Positions 1-11,538 of a stretch of 64,000 nt of DNA are shown here, one piece after another. The DNA lies in NCBI GenBank assembly GCA_964020155.1, contig OZ026553.1, forward strand, positions 3,641,509 to 3,705,508, in the 5' to 3' direction. Source of the DNA: Chondrilla cf. caribensis. Lineage: Eukaryota > Porifera > Demospongiae > Chondrillida > Chondrillidae. Positions within the stretch are counted from its first letter, which is position 1. The number at the start of each line of letters is the position of its first letter. A program made the translations under genes and the position numbers. The notes below the pieces were generated by a model that worked only from the letters and a program-made list of their open reading frames with translations, did no database searches and was not told where the DNA came from.

Positions 1-781
1 ATGTACCTATGTCTACCAAACCTTAGCCACATCTCTGCTCACATAATGTAATTCGTGTTCATCTCATTTGTATGGACAATGGGAATACACATATGCATGT
101 ACACATGGTAGGTACAAGTCAGTTGTTACATAAGACACTCCAAGTGCATGGATCCCTAGCTGCGTTTGATAGTTGAGTAAGTGGAGTCCGCATTTTGATG
201 GCGTCCGTGTACGTATGATGATACTAGTCTGGCCTGCTACGACCGTCCAACCAAGCGCCCTGGGCGAGAAGAAGGGCGGAGGTGTTTAGAAACAGACACA
301 ATAACAGTATAATAACAATGTGACTAATATAAGAAAGAGTACAATAATAATAAGATCTAAAGCCATTTATGTAGTTTACACTTTAGAGCAAAATACAGTA
401 CAACATGTTTGCTAAGTACCTTGAAGGGCACACCAAATCTGTACTTCTTATCAATGGTAAATATTATCAGAACTGGTTGACATAGTGTATGTACATGAGC
501 TAGGGACCAAGTGAAGTACATATACTCACTAACCAGGGTACTTACTAAGCAAGTTGTACTGTATATATATACGTACACACATGTACATATGTACATAGGT
601 ACATAATTATATACTAAACCTTAGCCACATCACTGCTCACATATTGTAATTCATGTCCATCTCATTTTCATGGACAGTGGGAATATACATGCACATACGT
701 ACGTATACACATAGTATGTTACACTACCAGGACCTCATCAACTGCTGAACACCATTAGACATTTCATTTGAGTTCATGACA

Positions 782-785
<4 letters not shown>

Positions 786-842
<57 letters not shown>
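786..842. repeat. (AC)n microsatellite
   Basis: An almost perfect AC dinucleotide run of about 28 units, followed by two shorter interrupted AC stretches to about 920. Confidence 0.95.
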
Positions 843-844
<2 letters not shown>

Positions 845-1031
845 CACAAATGTACAACTTACACACATACATGCAGGCACACACACACACCAAAAATGTA
901 CACCACACCACACACACAGAGTCAGAGAGAGAATCTTCACTGCTACTGAAGCAATATTGACGCTCATAATAAATTCCTCACAATTTAGTGGAATCACATT
1001 CAGCAAATCCCCCTATAAAGCTGTACTGTAA

Positions 1032-1080
1032 GACACACACACACACCAAAAATGTACACAACACACACACACACACACAT

Positions 1081-1117
<37 letters not shown>

Positions 1118-1129
1118 AAACATGTACAC

Positions 1130-1185
<56 letters not shown>

Positions 1186-1197
1186 AAACATGTACAC

Positions 1198-1251
<54 letters not shown>

Positions 1252-1253
1252 CA

Positions 1254-1295
<42 letters not shown>

Positions 1296-1298
1296 TGC

Positions 1299-1372
<74 letters not shown>

Positions 1373-1381
1373 CACACACAC
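1032..1381. repeat. Compound CA microsatellite with repeated spacer
   Basis: About 350 bp of AC runs, broken at about 1046, 1116 and 1183 by the same spacer (CACCAAAnATGTACACAAC) and later by ATGCACGCG interruptions. The repeated spacer means the array grew by duplicating run-plus-spacer blocks, not only by slippage. Confidence 0.92.
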
Positions 1382-2411
1382 AGACCCACTTGTCATTCTG
1401 TTGACAAAGGTAATCGATCACAATTTGTATCTATTCAATACGGATACAAATTATGATCAATTATCCTTGTCAACATTCTTTTGTATAATGAAACCAATAG
1501 CCACATCACTGCTCACATGCTCTAATTCGTGCTCATCTCATTTTCATGGACAATGGGAATACAGACATGCACATATTATACACATGGTATGTTACACTGC
1601 CAGGACCTCATCAACTGCTGAATATGATAAGACTTTGTACTTTGATCTCAGGAGAGACCACTTACTCACCAGCACTCTCCAAGGATCCAAAGCTGCCACT
1701 CAAATACCTTATTATACTGAAATGAGACAGTCAAAGGCAGTACTCTGTGAAATCAAGGAAATCTCTTACTTCATCATGGGAACCTACACGAGAGGACAGC
1801 ATAGACAACCATAACAGAATTACCAAGATGAGGATTCCCTTCTATGTTACCATACCAACGAGACAAAAAATATACAGAGGATCATGCATATATGACATAT
1901 CCTGTCTCCATATCGATGGTTTCTTTCAATAGATGCATGCAACGTCATATTTCAGCAGTGTCCCACAATAGTGAGAATGTGATTAAACAAAACACGCACC
2001 TGTGCTCCAGACAAACCTACAAACAGAAGCCTGAAATGTATGGGACTGATTCATTCTATTCACATGTACTACACGTTGTTATCATGAAATCGAATCAAAA
2101 ATCAATGCCCTAATACACCCCTTACCAGAGGATGACATAATTTATACATTCCATGGAATTAAAATTAGTGAGTACGGTTGAAAGGTAGCAAATTCTAAAC
2201 GCGGCCGGTAGCCTGAAGATTTAGGATAGGTAAGAATAGAAAAGTGAGAAAAATGAAAGGATTCCAAACTCATAAAGCGAACGATGATATAATAGACAAA
2301 ATTCTAACAATAGGATATAGTGTCAAATCCGCTGCGTTTTATTCCAACAACAACCGACAATGACCCAACAAGTAGAAAATAAATACATCTTACATAGTCT
2401 CACAGTTCGTT

Positions 2412-2509
2412 GTAAATGATTTCCTTCGATTACGTGTCCGAACGGAATGGTGAAGAGGAGCATATAATACTCGTGCGTGTGTACAAATGATCCTGGCATC
2501 GCACGCCAT
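2412..2509 (-). pseudogene. Decayed first exon of a third MBOAT7-like copy
   Basis: The stretch containing CGAACGGAATGGTGAAGAGG and ending at CGCACGCCATTTTT matches the start of exon 1 of copy A, including the CAT that would be the start codon (2507-2509). It is riddled with indels and the frame is lost. The bases to its right (TTTATACAGGAATAT, then the GAGTTACTGT and CTTCAAGGAAGACC blocks at about 2660-2715) match the upstream flank of copy A at about 5880-6070. This is therefore a relic of an upstream gene copy whose body is missing. Confidence 0.7.
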
Positions 2510-3198
2510 TTTTGTTTTGAATTACATTATGTACCGTGAGTTTATACAGGAATATGGACAGTACCTCACAAAATAAAATGTACATATAGGACAATATGAA
2601 GTGCAGTGGACATGATGAATGACCCGGGAAAAATGAGAGTCTTTCATTAATTATAACAGAGTTACTGTAAAAGTGTTCATTCAACCTGGAGTTGTGTAGT
2701 CTTCTTCAAGGAAGACCTAGGCAAATGACCAACATACATAGCAACCAACCAGGTATGCTGGTGTGTGTATCTCAGAGCAGCGGTGTGGCTGAACTTGACA
2801 ATCTCACTGAAACAGAATATAATAATAATACGCTTTCATAGTACAGCAAAGTGGAAACACACAACTTTGTCTTAGAAATCATACATACTATTATCATATT
2901 ACATAGTAGGACAAATGTAGGTGTATAACATGTGTCACCACTGTCATCCAATATCTGTTATATTAATCTTAACGCATACTAAGATGCAACCTTAGGTTAT
3001 CCAATTTTGTTATTGCTGTTGTTGACGACGAGTTGCATGCTATCATCCATGATAGACAAGGACCCGGGTCGCTGATGATGCCATATTTCCTTCAACGCAC
3101 AGTACAGGTATATACGTACAAGGAATTAATCACACAGAATAGAACATACAAGTCAAAATATTCATTATTGCATCAAACCAATGACACAATCATTACTT
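2510..3198. other. Shared 3' flank of MBOAT7 copy A
   Basis: No coding exon is seen. From about 2655 the DNA matches the flank at about 11020-11535 next to copy B: the GAGTTACTGT block, CACACAACTTTGT, TAGTAGGACA, GTGTCACCACTGTCATCCAATATC and GCTATCATCCATGATAG. The gene duplication thus includes the downstream flank, which itself begins with upstream DNA of a lost neighbouring copy. Confidence 0.65.
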
Positions 3199-5086
3199 TC
3201 AGGTCTTTTGGGACCAAGGCAGAACAAGGTGAGACAAAAGGAACACAGCACACCAAATGTGACCAACAAAGTACACAGAAGACCATAGTGTCCACATGGC
3301 TCCTGCTGTTAGCAACCTGAAGGATGGCGTGTGGTAGCAATAAATATTCCACGATACAAACCAGTCAACAAAAGTCCAAAAATAAGACAGAGAGGGTATT
3401 CTTAGAGGACCTGTAGCCTTCACAAATGAATCTTGAGCCTGCATCCAGATTATCATGACTACGAAGTAGATGTAGTAGCCAGTATGGAGGCCATGCCAGT
3501 AAGCAGCTACAACTGCTACCGCAAGCATCCTGTGAACACCAGACGAGATGTACTGAATGAGCATTTCAGAAGATTAGGTAGGATACACACAATTACAGTA
3601 TTAACCACAAATAATGGTATGTAACAATTATAGTTAGTGTTGCATAGCCGGACCCATTCTTGCCTCCAATTCTGAAATAGACACTTGGTCCTTACAAAAT
3701 CCCAAATGAATGGGTCTGGGTATATGAGACTAGAACCTGAGGGTGCAAGTCATCCTTGTGGTATATCAATGCACGCATAGAGAGGTGCACTGTCATGAGA
3801 GGCATTACCAGGGAGCAGGTTAGAGGAATGCAAATGATGTGCTCTGACTTTACATGCTGAAAGAGGGGATTCTTAATATACCAGGGGAGACTCACAGAAG
3901 TGTGTGGGTGCATTCATTACATCATAGAGGAAGTTGCAAGGACAAATAAAGCAAAAGTTAAGTCCAATTACGTACACCTACGCATCAGTGAACTCAAGGA
4001 AGCAGCTGTATGACGATGAACTGACCTGTAATTTTTCCACGGGAATTGCTTGTATATGTAATAATACATCCAGTACTGCATAGTCATATTCCAGTGCTTG
4101 ATGCCTTCCTGTGCTGAAGTCATTTTCTCTAGCTCACACACACGAAGTTGTTGAACGGTGGAGAAATCTAGCTCGACATTCGGCAAAGTCCGACCTGCTT
4201 CACTAATGTTCTTTGTTGGACCGTGACCACAACGTGGGTTTGTGTGTTTAGGATATGCTCCCAATCCACCCACAACACACCCTGCCACGGCTATCTGCCA
4301 AGCAATGTAAAATCGCAGTCTGTACCACAACAATAGAGGATGCAGGTACGCAAGGCGGTACAAAACACCCCCTGGGTGATTCTGGAAGCCCTCATCTGAG
4401 AGGTACTCTACTGGAAAGTAGTGCTTAGAAATAACAAAGACAAAACAGTACAATGGGACATAAGTCAGCTCCTTCAAGGTGGGTCCAATTGTCCCCAAAT
4501 TCCTCAAATGTTTGTTTGTGATTGTATCTTTGAAGATGTGAAATCGGTAGAATGGTCCACTGAAGAACCCGAAGAAGCTGAAGGAGTAACTAAAGTACGG
4601 CAGTAGTGGATATCGCTGCTGAGTGTCTTTTGCATCAAAAGCCAATGATATCATCTAGAAGGTATAGATTGAAGCAGGGTTGAGATGTCCCTACATGGTC
4701 ACACCCAACCACACCCCATGCACCCTTGTACATACACACATTGCATGCACTATTCAACACATCACAGCTGTCCAGATTCTGTTGTACGACATGGTCTATG
4801 TAAACCGATGTACACACCACACAGGATACCCACCCTAACCAAGTGTACATACCACACAGTATACTTACACTATACACCTATACCAAATGTACATACCACA
4901 CAGTATACTTACACTATACACCTATACCAAATGTACATACCACACAGTATACTTACACTATACACCTATACCAAATGTACATACCACACAGTATACTTAC
5001 ACTATACACCTATACCAAATGTACACTCCACACAGTACACTTACACTACCATACAGTATACCCACTGTTATATAGGTATACGGTCA

Positions 5087-5144
<58 letters not shown>

Positions 5145-5824
5145 TATTATACTCACCTTTAGGGTCAAAATAAGCTGAGTGGCATTAGTGGGTCCTGTGA
5201 ATGGTTCAAAACCTAGTAAGTGCATTGAACGGAAGAAGAGCAGATACCCAAAGTTGAAGGCCATTGAGACAGCTGGGCAGGCACTACAGAAATGAGAAGA
5301 AGAATTGATATAATTGTCTACATTCGAAAGGTTAACTGTAACGTGTATATAATAACATGAGGAGAATGCAATATTAACCACATTCACATCGAATATATCT
5401 CGGACATAGAAGAAAAGAGAAATGATACAAACAATGGTGATGGACGTTAAAAATTCCGCGAAAATAAATATCCTAGTCCTGTAACCATAGATTCTATGCT
5501 GTAACCATGTGTGAACGTATGTGAAGTTAGTAGTTACGACATACGACACGTGTGGAATTGTATGCATTCGAAAAATGTGTAACTCTACACTCACCGCAAA
5601 CTTATGAAGCCCACAATGAAATAATTGACTACAATAACCAGGACACAGTGCCAAATCTGCGTTCTCGTCCCGACAGCAGCCAACACCAAGCCAACGAGTA
5701 AGCAGTAGACATATCTTAGTCTTACAGTTTGCCCAAAATCGTTTCCTCTGACGAATTTGAGAATGGATCCGAACGGAATGGTGAACAGGATGATAGCTAT
5801 GTACAGATAATCATCGTACGCCAT
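3199..5824 (-). CDS. MBOAT7: MBOAT7-like lysophosphatidylinositol acyltransferase, copy A (4 exons)
   Basis: Members of this family transfer a polyunsaturated acyl group (arachidonoyl-CoA in vertebrates) to lysophosphatidylinositol in the ER membrane. Exons on the minus strand are 5824-5595, 5283-5157, 4654-4026 and 3529-3199. The donors read GTGAGT, GTGAGT and GTCAGT and every acceptor is AG. Phases join cleanly into 438 residues; human MBOAT7 is 472. The start is the first ATG before a hydrophobic N-terminus. Family signatures: FRSMHLLGFEPF near residues 95-106, GPFYRF near 152-157, RLRFYIAW near 231-238, WNMTMQYW with the conserved Asn at 308, and AYWHGLHTGYY with the catalytic His at 341. 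Many hydrophobic segments indicate a polytopic membrane protein. I see no frameshift or internal stop. It is one of a tandem pair with the gene at 11.5-14.0 kb. The C-terminus is shorter than in vertebrates. Family assignment is firm; substrate is inferred from family. Confidence 0.9.
4839..5049. repeat. 44-bp minisatellite inside intron 2 of MBOAT7 copy A
   Basis: About 4.8 copies of a 44-bp unit that starts ACCAAATGTACATACCACAC and ends with CACTATACACCTAT. The first and last copies are slightly diverged. Copy B has only one or two related stretches at the same intron position (about 13170-13300). Confidence 0.93.
5088..5141. repeat. (AC)n microsatellite in intron 2 of MBOAT7 copy A
   Basis: About 26 AC units lying just downstream, in the minus sense, of the exon 2 donor at 5156. 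Copy B has only a few AC units there. Confidence 0.93.
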
Positions 5825-6230
5825 TTTTATTTAATCCGTTTAGTACTAATTGGCGATTAGATTTCGGGCTTCAACCGAATTTATACAGGAATATACACAT
5901 ATATACTGTATAAAATCAAATGCATGTAAAATGATAACAATTATGAAGTAAGGGAATTATGAATGAATAATAGCACAAAATTAATTTTTTCATTAATTAC
6001 AATACCGAGAGTTACTGTGAAGGTCTCCATCCAAACTGGAGTTGTGTAGCTAGCCATCTTCAAGGAAGACCTTGGCAAATACCCAACATAGCAACCAAGT
6101 TGGTCCGCTGGTGTGTGTATTTCAGAGCAGCGGTGTGGCTGATCTTGACAACCTCATTGAAACAGCATGAAAATATGCTTCCATTCTACAGCATATAGAA
6201 AGGGGCAAAGATATAGAGAATATATATGTA
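5825..6230. other. Upstream flank of MBOAT7 copy A
   Basis: AT-rich DNA directly upstream of the start codon, presumably holding the promoter; no clear TATA box was identified. Its right part (about 6005-6180) recurs at about 2660-2840 and about 11026-11170. Confidence 0.45.
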
Positions 6231-6359
6231 GCGGATTATTGAGGTGTGGATTATAGGGGAAGTTGTATTACCGAGGTGTTGTATTACATAAGTGTTGGAT
6301 TAAAGGGATGTTGGATTATAGGTGTTTGATTATAGAGGTGCATTATGTAGGTTCCACTG
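6231..6359. mobile_element. MITE remnant with ~16-bp internal repeats
   Basis: Seven or so degenerate units of the type GGATTATAGAGGTGTT end in GTAGGTTCCACTG. That end matches the terminus of the MITE at 8532-8697 (AGAGGTTCCACTG). The opposite terminus is missing, so this is a truncated relative. Confidence 0.55.
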
Positions 6360-8531
6360 CAACATGCTAAGAATGCTATGTATCATCCCATTAATGAGTG
6401 TCAATCGTCTACAGAAGTGTATTACGCACACGAACGTGATATGATCTGTGGATTGTGTCACTCAGCTAGCTAACTGCAATTGAATTTCACACCAACAATT
6501 ACATGGAATAGTGCTCAGGTTGGACGGTAGTATGCCACTGGGATAGTGAACCTCTCCAGGCGTACGTAAGAGACATGCTGAACATTCCTACATAAGTACA
6601 CACACAGGATAATTGTACCATGTTAGTTTGTTATTTCCTGTATCATGATCAGCTACACAACACTATCACACGCTGCTCTGTTTGTGTACAAAATGGTACA
6701 TATCAGTAGGGAAAGGTCCACATGAATGCAATTCTTTGCATTTTACATTGAAATATGATACATGTGTCCAATTACTCTGTGGAATCAGAACAATGTAGTG
6801 TGCACACAACTATATGCGCATGTACAGGATATGACACAACTACTCACTATAGATCCATACTATTATGTGTGTGTACATGGATACTTGTACAGGTTCACTT
6901 GCTTAGTAAGTACTTTGAAGTGCACACCAAATCAGTACTACTCATCAGAGGTTCTTACTATCAGCACTGGTTGATACAGTGTACATGAGCTAAGGACTGA
7001 GTGAAGTGTACTCTCTAATGCAGGAGTATGCACTAACCAGGAGCGTGTACTAACCCAGGTACTTACCAAGTAAGATTAGGATCCTACGTATTCTATTTGA
7101 TCTATGCGAAGCCAAATAAGGACATACGTACATACCAAGTAATGACATACATACAGGCACACAGAACAAAGAGTGATAAAAATCCCCTCAACAGACCACA
7201 ATGAGTCAGCACCTTCCAACCCTGTGGCTATATAGCAGTCTACAACATACTTACATATCGACACATTGCATGGTAATAATTCTAACCAATTATTGAACTT
7301 CAACAGCCATCACTAGTGATTTTGAATGGTACATACACTTATGTCAGCCCTGGTGACGGGATTCAGCCAAGTAATCTAATATAGACTACGTATACAGAAC
7401 ATCCCATGTGCAATTGACCAAATAAGGGCATGCATACAGACACAGAGAACACAGGGGCAATAATATTCTGAGAACAGGCCACTATGAGTCAGCAACTTAC
7501 ACCCTATGGCAATGTAGCAGTTTGCAATTCATTGCTATCTGAAGTATGCAGGAAGTAGGAGTATACTGTGGTCAGCATGTATATATACATATTAAGCATG
7601 TGTCTATAGTTATATACATATAAGGAACTGAATAAAGTGTACTCTCTAACCAGAAGTGTGTAAGTACTGACCCAGGTACGTACTTACAAGCAAATTGCAC
7701 TGGATTTATTTTAGACCACTTACTCATTAGTTGTGTTCGATCACAGACCCTTAATACTAAGGGTATTAAGGATCTATGGTTCGATCAAGCATTTCAAATT
7801 ATGTACGTATGTCCTTATTTCAAATTAAAGCCACCCACTCAAATGCCTTATATACTCATAGGTATATACTACATTGAGGCAGTTAAAGTCACATGTCTAT
7901 GAAATCAAGTCTAGGGTTAATCACAAGTAAATCTGATTAGGATCCTGTATTCTATTTGATCAAGGAAGCAGTACATGTGAGAATTAAACACTGCTCCAGA
8001 CTCAACCACCACCGGGTATCTTTAATTTCTCTAACAATTGTGTACACGTTGTACCCTAAGCATAGTGTACATTCTATGTAGTGATTAGGAAATACCTAAG
8101 TTGTAAGGATGTGTAAAGTACCATCAAAACATTCGGTAATCGGTTACTGACGAAATAGTTTCATTTTCAGAAGCTGAGATGCAAAACAGCATTGAAGGGG
8201 CTACAAACAAAGATGTTGAAAATGCAAGCACAGTAGCTGCTGAATAAGGCATTGTGTTAATAATATTAAAAACAGATAACACCCACTCATTCTATTCTGA
8301 AAGCTTTGTCACATGACCCATACACAGTATAAATGTTTACAATATGCATATATATTACAATATACTCAGTACAGCAATCACAAGTACATGTGAGTTGTAT
8401 ATTATACCTTTGTATCGCCCTGGTAACAGGATTCAGTACGCAATCTATGGAAAGCATCTCACAGGCAATGAACCAAATAAGGACACATACAGACTCACAG
8501 AATAAAGAGTACTACTAATTCCCTGAAAAGA
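6360..8531. other. Intergenic dispersed repeats shared with 59.5-64 kb
   Basis: No gene is seen. Stretches match the right end of the window: about 6665-6770 with about 59655-59755 and about 62030-62440, about 6985-7080 with about 60530-60600, about 7620-7870 with about 60835-61040, and about 8250-8340 with about 63920-64000. The family is old and degenerate. Confidence 0.6.
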
Positions 8532-8697
8532 CAGTGGAACCTCTTTATTACGAACCTCTGAATTGCAAAAACCTCTATAATAAGGACACCATTCTGTGTT
8601 CCAGTGTAGTACTGTAGTGTACTAAGTGACCCTGAATTAGGACTGAAATTAAGGTCCCAGGGTGTCCATAATGTAGAGGTTCCACTGTATACATAGC
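8532..8697. mobile_element. MITE with CAGTGGAACCTCT terminal inverted repeats
   Basis: A 166-bp non-coding element. The left end CAGTGGAACCTCTTTATTA pairs with the right end CATAATGTAGAGGTTCCACTG, with about 12 perfectly matching terminal bases. The right side abuts TA; the left flanking dinucleotide is altered. Ends beginning CAGT with TA targets fit Tc1/mariner/pogo-type elements. It has no open frame, so it would depend on a transposase supplied elsewhere. Confidence 0.75.
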
Positions 8698-10100
8698 TCA
8701 CATGGTTTGAAATTCATCACTGTCTCATGTATAGAGGCATATAGCATGGTGAGTGTGCATTTACATATGTATGTGGCTATATACATACAGTACTTATATG
8801 CATGTACGTATGTAGTATGCATTCATGTACATACGTAAGTATATAGTTAGTTTCCCTCCACACAAACTGAACTGTATTGTGAGAGCCTCACCATGAGCAC
8901 AGTAGAGACATGTCATCATCAGTGTTCACCAACACATGATGTGAATGTATAACACTGGAATGAATGCAAATATGGAAATGACGTACACATACGTATGTAT
9001 TGCCACCGAGTGTATTTTAGCACAGGTATGTATGTACAGGAAACCCTTGTCTGTGGATATAACTGGTGATGTCATTCTCATATCCAATTACATGTACAAC
9101 ACATCGCAAACACTGGACTGCACATATTGAAATGGACATATTCATACAGACTGGGGGAACTTTATCACAGGTAAGTATGTATGTACAGAATGATCATATT
9201 ATTGTGGGTGTACCTGGTGATATTTCATTCCCATCATGCACTATGGGATGTCAGAGGCTGAAAATGACATCACATTGATATCCCATTGAGACAGTAAGGG
9301 CAAAGGAACCATTAGGTCATCATATTAGGAACACGTCATAATAAAATTGAGGCTCCATGACATCACATGCGCGTGCATAATGATATTATGATAGGCAACA
9401 TTGAAGGCAGGCAGAACTCTTTGCATAATGCAATTACAGTAATTGAAATGTATTACTTCATCTATTATTTCATGGATTATCATTTTGTGTTATTAGGAGG
9501 CTACAAACCTTACATCAGTTTTACATAAATATTATATGTAAGTACTAGCAGAAATGATGTTGCAACTATGTATGAGAGAAACAAATATCACACACGCACG
9601 CACACACACACGCACACATGCACACACGCACACACACACACACACACACACGCACGCACGCACACACATACACACAAACACACAACCCACAGCAGGAACA
9701 GGTATCTGTGCACATAATAATGACCTCGGTAACAATGACGTCATCTATAAGCACCCCATCCACTACAATGGTATTCTACCTTACCCAACTGATAACTAGC
9801 TGGACATATAGTCCTAAAGATACAACAGTAATGAACAACATGCATACATGCAACAAAGCTAGCAACAATCCAATTGTATGCTGAACATGTCAACATCTCA
9901 CACGAGACAGAACCAATTGCAAATGCACCCCAAAAGGGGAGTGCTACACCAACCTAGCCTAACGTAATACAAAGCTTTAAAGTATGCAGAGGAAGTTATA
10001 TAATACGAAATTGACAGTGAGGAAGCCTGATGTAGTTCTTGGTATATGCACCCTCAAAGACAATGTGTACATTCATGAATCCCAAAAAATGACCAGGATC
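8698..10100. other. Intergenic; no supported gene
   Basis: Contains a compound CA/CG microsatellite (separate entry) and two similar short stretches about 160 bp apart (about 9010-9090 and about 9160-9240) sharing CACAGGTAnGTATGTA and CTGGTGATnT. I found no credible protein. Confidence 0.5.
9589..9687. repeat. Compound CA/CG microsatellite
   Basis: AC runs interrupted by repeated CACG steps. Open frames here are low-complexity translation. Confidence 0.9.
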
Positions 10101-10104
10101 TTTT

Positions 10105-10175
10105 TACATGAGCCTTAGAGATGTGAAGTTCTCACATAGTGGCAAGTATGGCTGCATTGAGTGTCCATGCCCACA
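10105..10175 (+). pseudogene. Possible immunoglobulin-domain fragment
   Basis: Translation gives YMSLRDVKFSHSGKYGCIEC, which resembles the F-strand region of an Ig domain, where the usual pattern is L-x-[IL]-x-[DN]-V-x-x-x-[DH]-[AS]-G-x-Y-x-C. A stop lies just upstream in frame, and no B-strand cysteine or exon borders are evident. Its 3' half forms part of the left arm of the long inverted repeat that starts at 10134. It may be chance; recorded as a relic only. Confidence 0.3.
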
Positions 10176-10299
10176 CACTGTCAGGTATACTTGTGGGTGT
10201 CCGAAGGGCCCTTCAGGCATAGTACACACAGGACACCCACAAGTGTACCTGACAGTGTGTGGGCATGGACACTCAATGCAGCCATACTTGCCACTATGT
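10134..10299. repeat. Long near-perfect inverted repeat (69-bp arms)
   Basis: The left arm 10134-10202 (from ACATAGTGGCAAG to GTGGGTGTCC) is the reverse complement of the right arm 10231-10299 at 68 of 69 positions. The 28-bp spacer itself contains the 12-bp palindrome GAAGGGCCCTTC. A transcript would fold into a long hairpin. Confidence 0.95.
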
Positions 10300-11025
10300 C
10301 ATGTATGAAGAATCAGTCACACATGTACATAAACTGAACACACACACACACACACACACACACATGAACACAAAAATACACATATTATGTGTAAAGTCGC
10401 TGACACGTGTCTTCACCATTCGCAGATCGATATTATTACTCAATCAAAAAGTAATCAGAACAACCAATAACATCACATGTAATTATAGGTAGACATAACA
10501 CAAGAGTTACAGTTGGTCAATCATACAAGCCTAATAACAGTAGTCCAAAGTATGGTGTATATAGTAGTCATACGACTCCATTACATATGCTCATGGACAC
10601 ACACACAGGTCGGGTCAAACAAACACATCTCTAGATCTTAGAGCAAATATCCTCGCACATTACACAACAGAACACTACCCATCGCTAGGAGTACCAGAGC
10701 TGATTTGACATACTTGTATGAACTGTTGTCCCAATAGGGAAACCTGATATCGTGCTGATGGTGGTTGGCAAGTTACTTGACCACAGTGGTAGGAGGCAGT
10801 TGTTGTACAGTGTGAGTAGTTGAATGTGCCTTCAAAGGGGACCTCGTGAAATACCAATAAAGATTGTATTTCATGGTTGTCCATGCAACCCATAGAGAAA
10901 TCCAATCATTGCTACGCACATAATTACACAGGAGGGATAGCGCCGATGTACATCTGAGACTGTGCACACACACCAACAGGATTGTGTAAACCTGACACCC
11001 ACAGTGATGCATGAGCTTGCTAGAG
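10300..11025. other. Intergenic; no supported gene
   Basis: Holds a short AC run (about 10341-10363). There are overlapping minus-strand open frames of 72-91 codons at about 10675-11089, but I see no family signature or consistent splice borders. Confidence 0.4.
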
Positions 11026-11538
11026 TTACTGTGACAGTCTCTATCCAAACTGGGGTGGTGTAGCTATCTCCAAGGAAGAAACATAACAAACAAGGTGGTC
11101 TGCTGACGTGTGTATCTCAGAGAAGCTGTGTGGCCTAACTTGACAATCTCACTAAAACAAAATAATAATATACTTCATCATACAGCAAAGTAGAAGAACA
11201 CACAACTTTGTTTTGGAAATCATACATGCAACTATAATATACTACATAGTAGGACATACGCAGGTGTATCGTGTGTCACCACTGTCATCCAATATCTTTT
11301 ACAATCTGAACTCATAATAAATGCATGCAATCTTAGGTGATCCAAATTTGTTATAATTGCTGTTATTGAGGAGTTGCTATCATCCATGATAGCCAATGGC
11401 CCGGGTTGTTGAAGAGGCCATAATATTTCCTTCAACGCACAGTACAGGTATATAACAGGAATTAATCACACAGGATAGAAAAATGCAAGTCAAAATATTA
11501 AATATTCATCAGACCAAACAATGACACAATCATTACTT
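11026..11538. other. Shared 3' flank of MBOAT7 copy B
   Basis: Matches about 2660-3198 downstream of copy A, with small indels, and so defines the right side of the gene duplication unit. No exon is seen. Confidence 0.6.

Larger units (their letters stand above)
1..2411. other. Intergenic, AT-rich, repeat-laden; no gene seen
   Basis: Contains CA microsatellites (listed separately) and degenerate copies of a dispersed repeat with the words GAGCTAGGGAC, AAGTGAAGTACATA and CCAGGGTACTTACTAAGCAAG (about 480-560). Related copies recur at about 6985-7080, 7620-7700, 60530-60600, 60835-60915 and 62655-62740. Open frames across the CA tracts are repeat translation only. Confidence 0.6.

Noticed and set aside
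978..1456. Open frames of 120-230 codons rich in Val/Cys or Thr/His across the CA tracts (also at 9.5-9.9, 18.6-19.0, 26.5-27.0, 41.4-41.9 and 55.8-56.6 kb)
   Set aside because: They are six-frame translations of (CA/TG)n microsatellites, which lack stops in every frame. There is no independent coding signal.
8945..9278. Possible exons ending in CACAG|GTATGT and CACAG|GTAAGT
   Set aside because: The donor-like words are part of two similar repeats, and the flanking frames show no domain or acceptor that fits.
10675..11089. Overlapping minus-strand open frames of 72-91 codons
   Set aside because: They overlap in different frames, carry no recognisable domain and lack consistent splice borders. 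The right end runs into the duplicated MBOAT7 flank.
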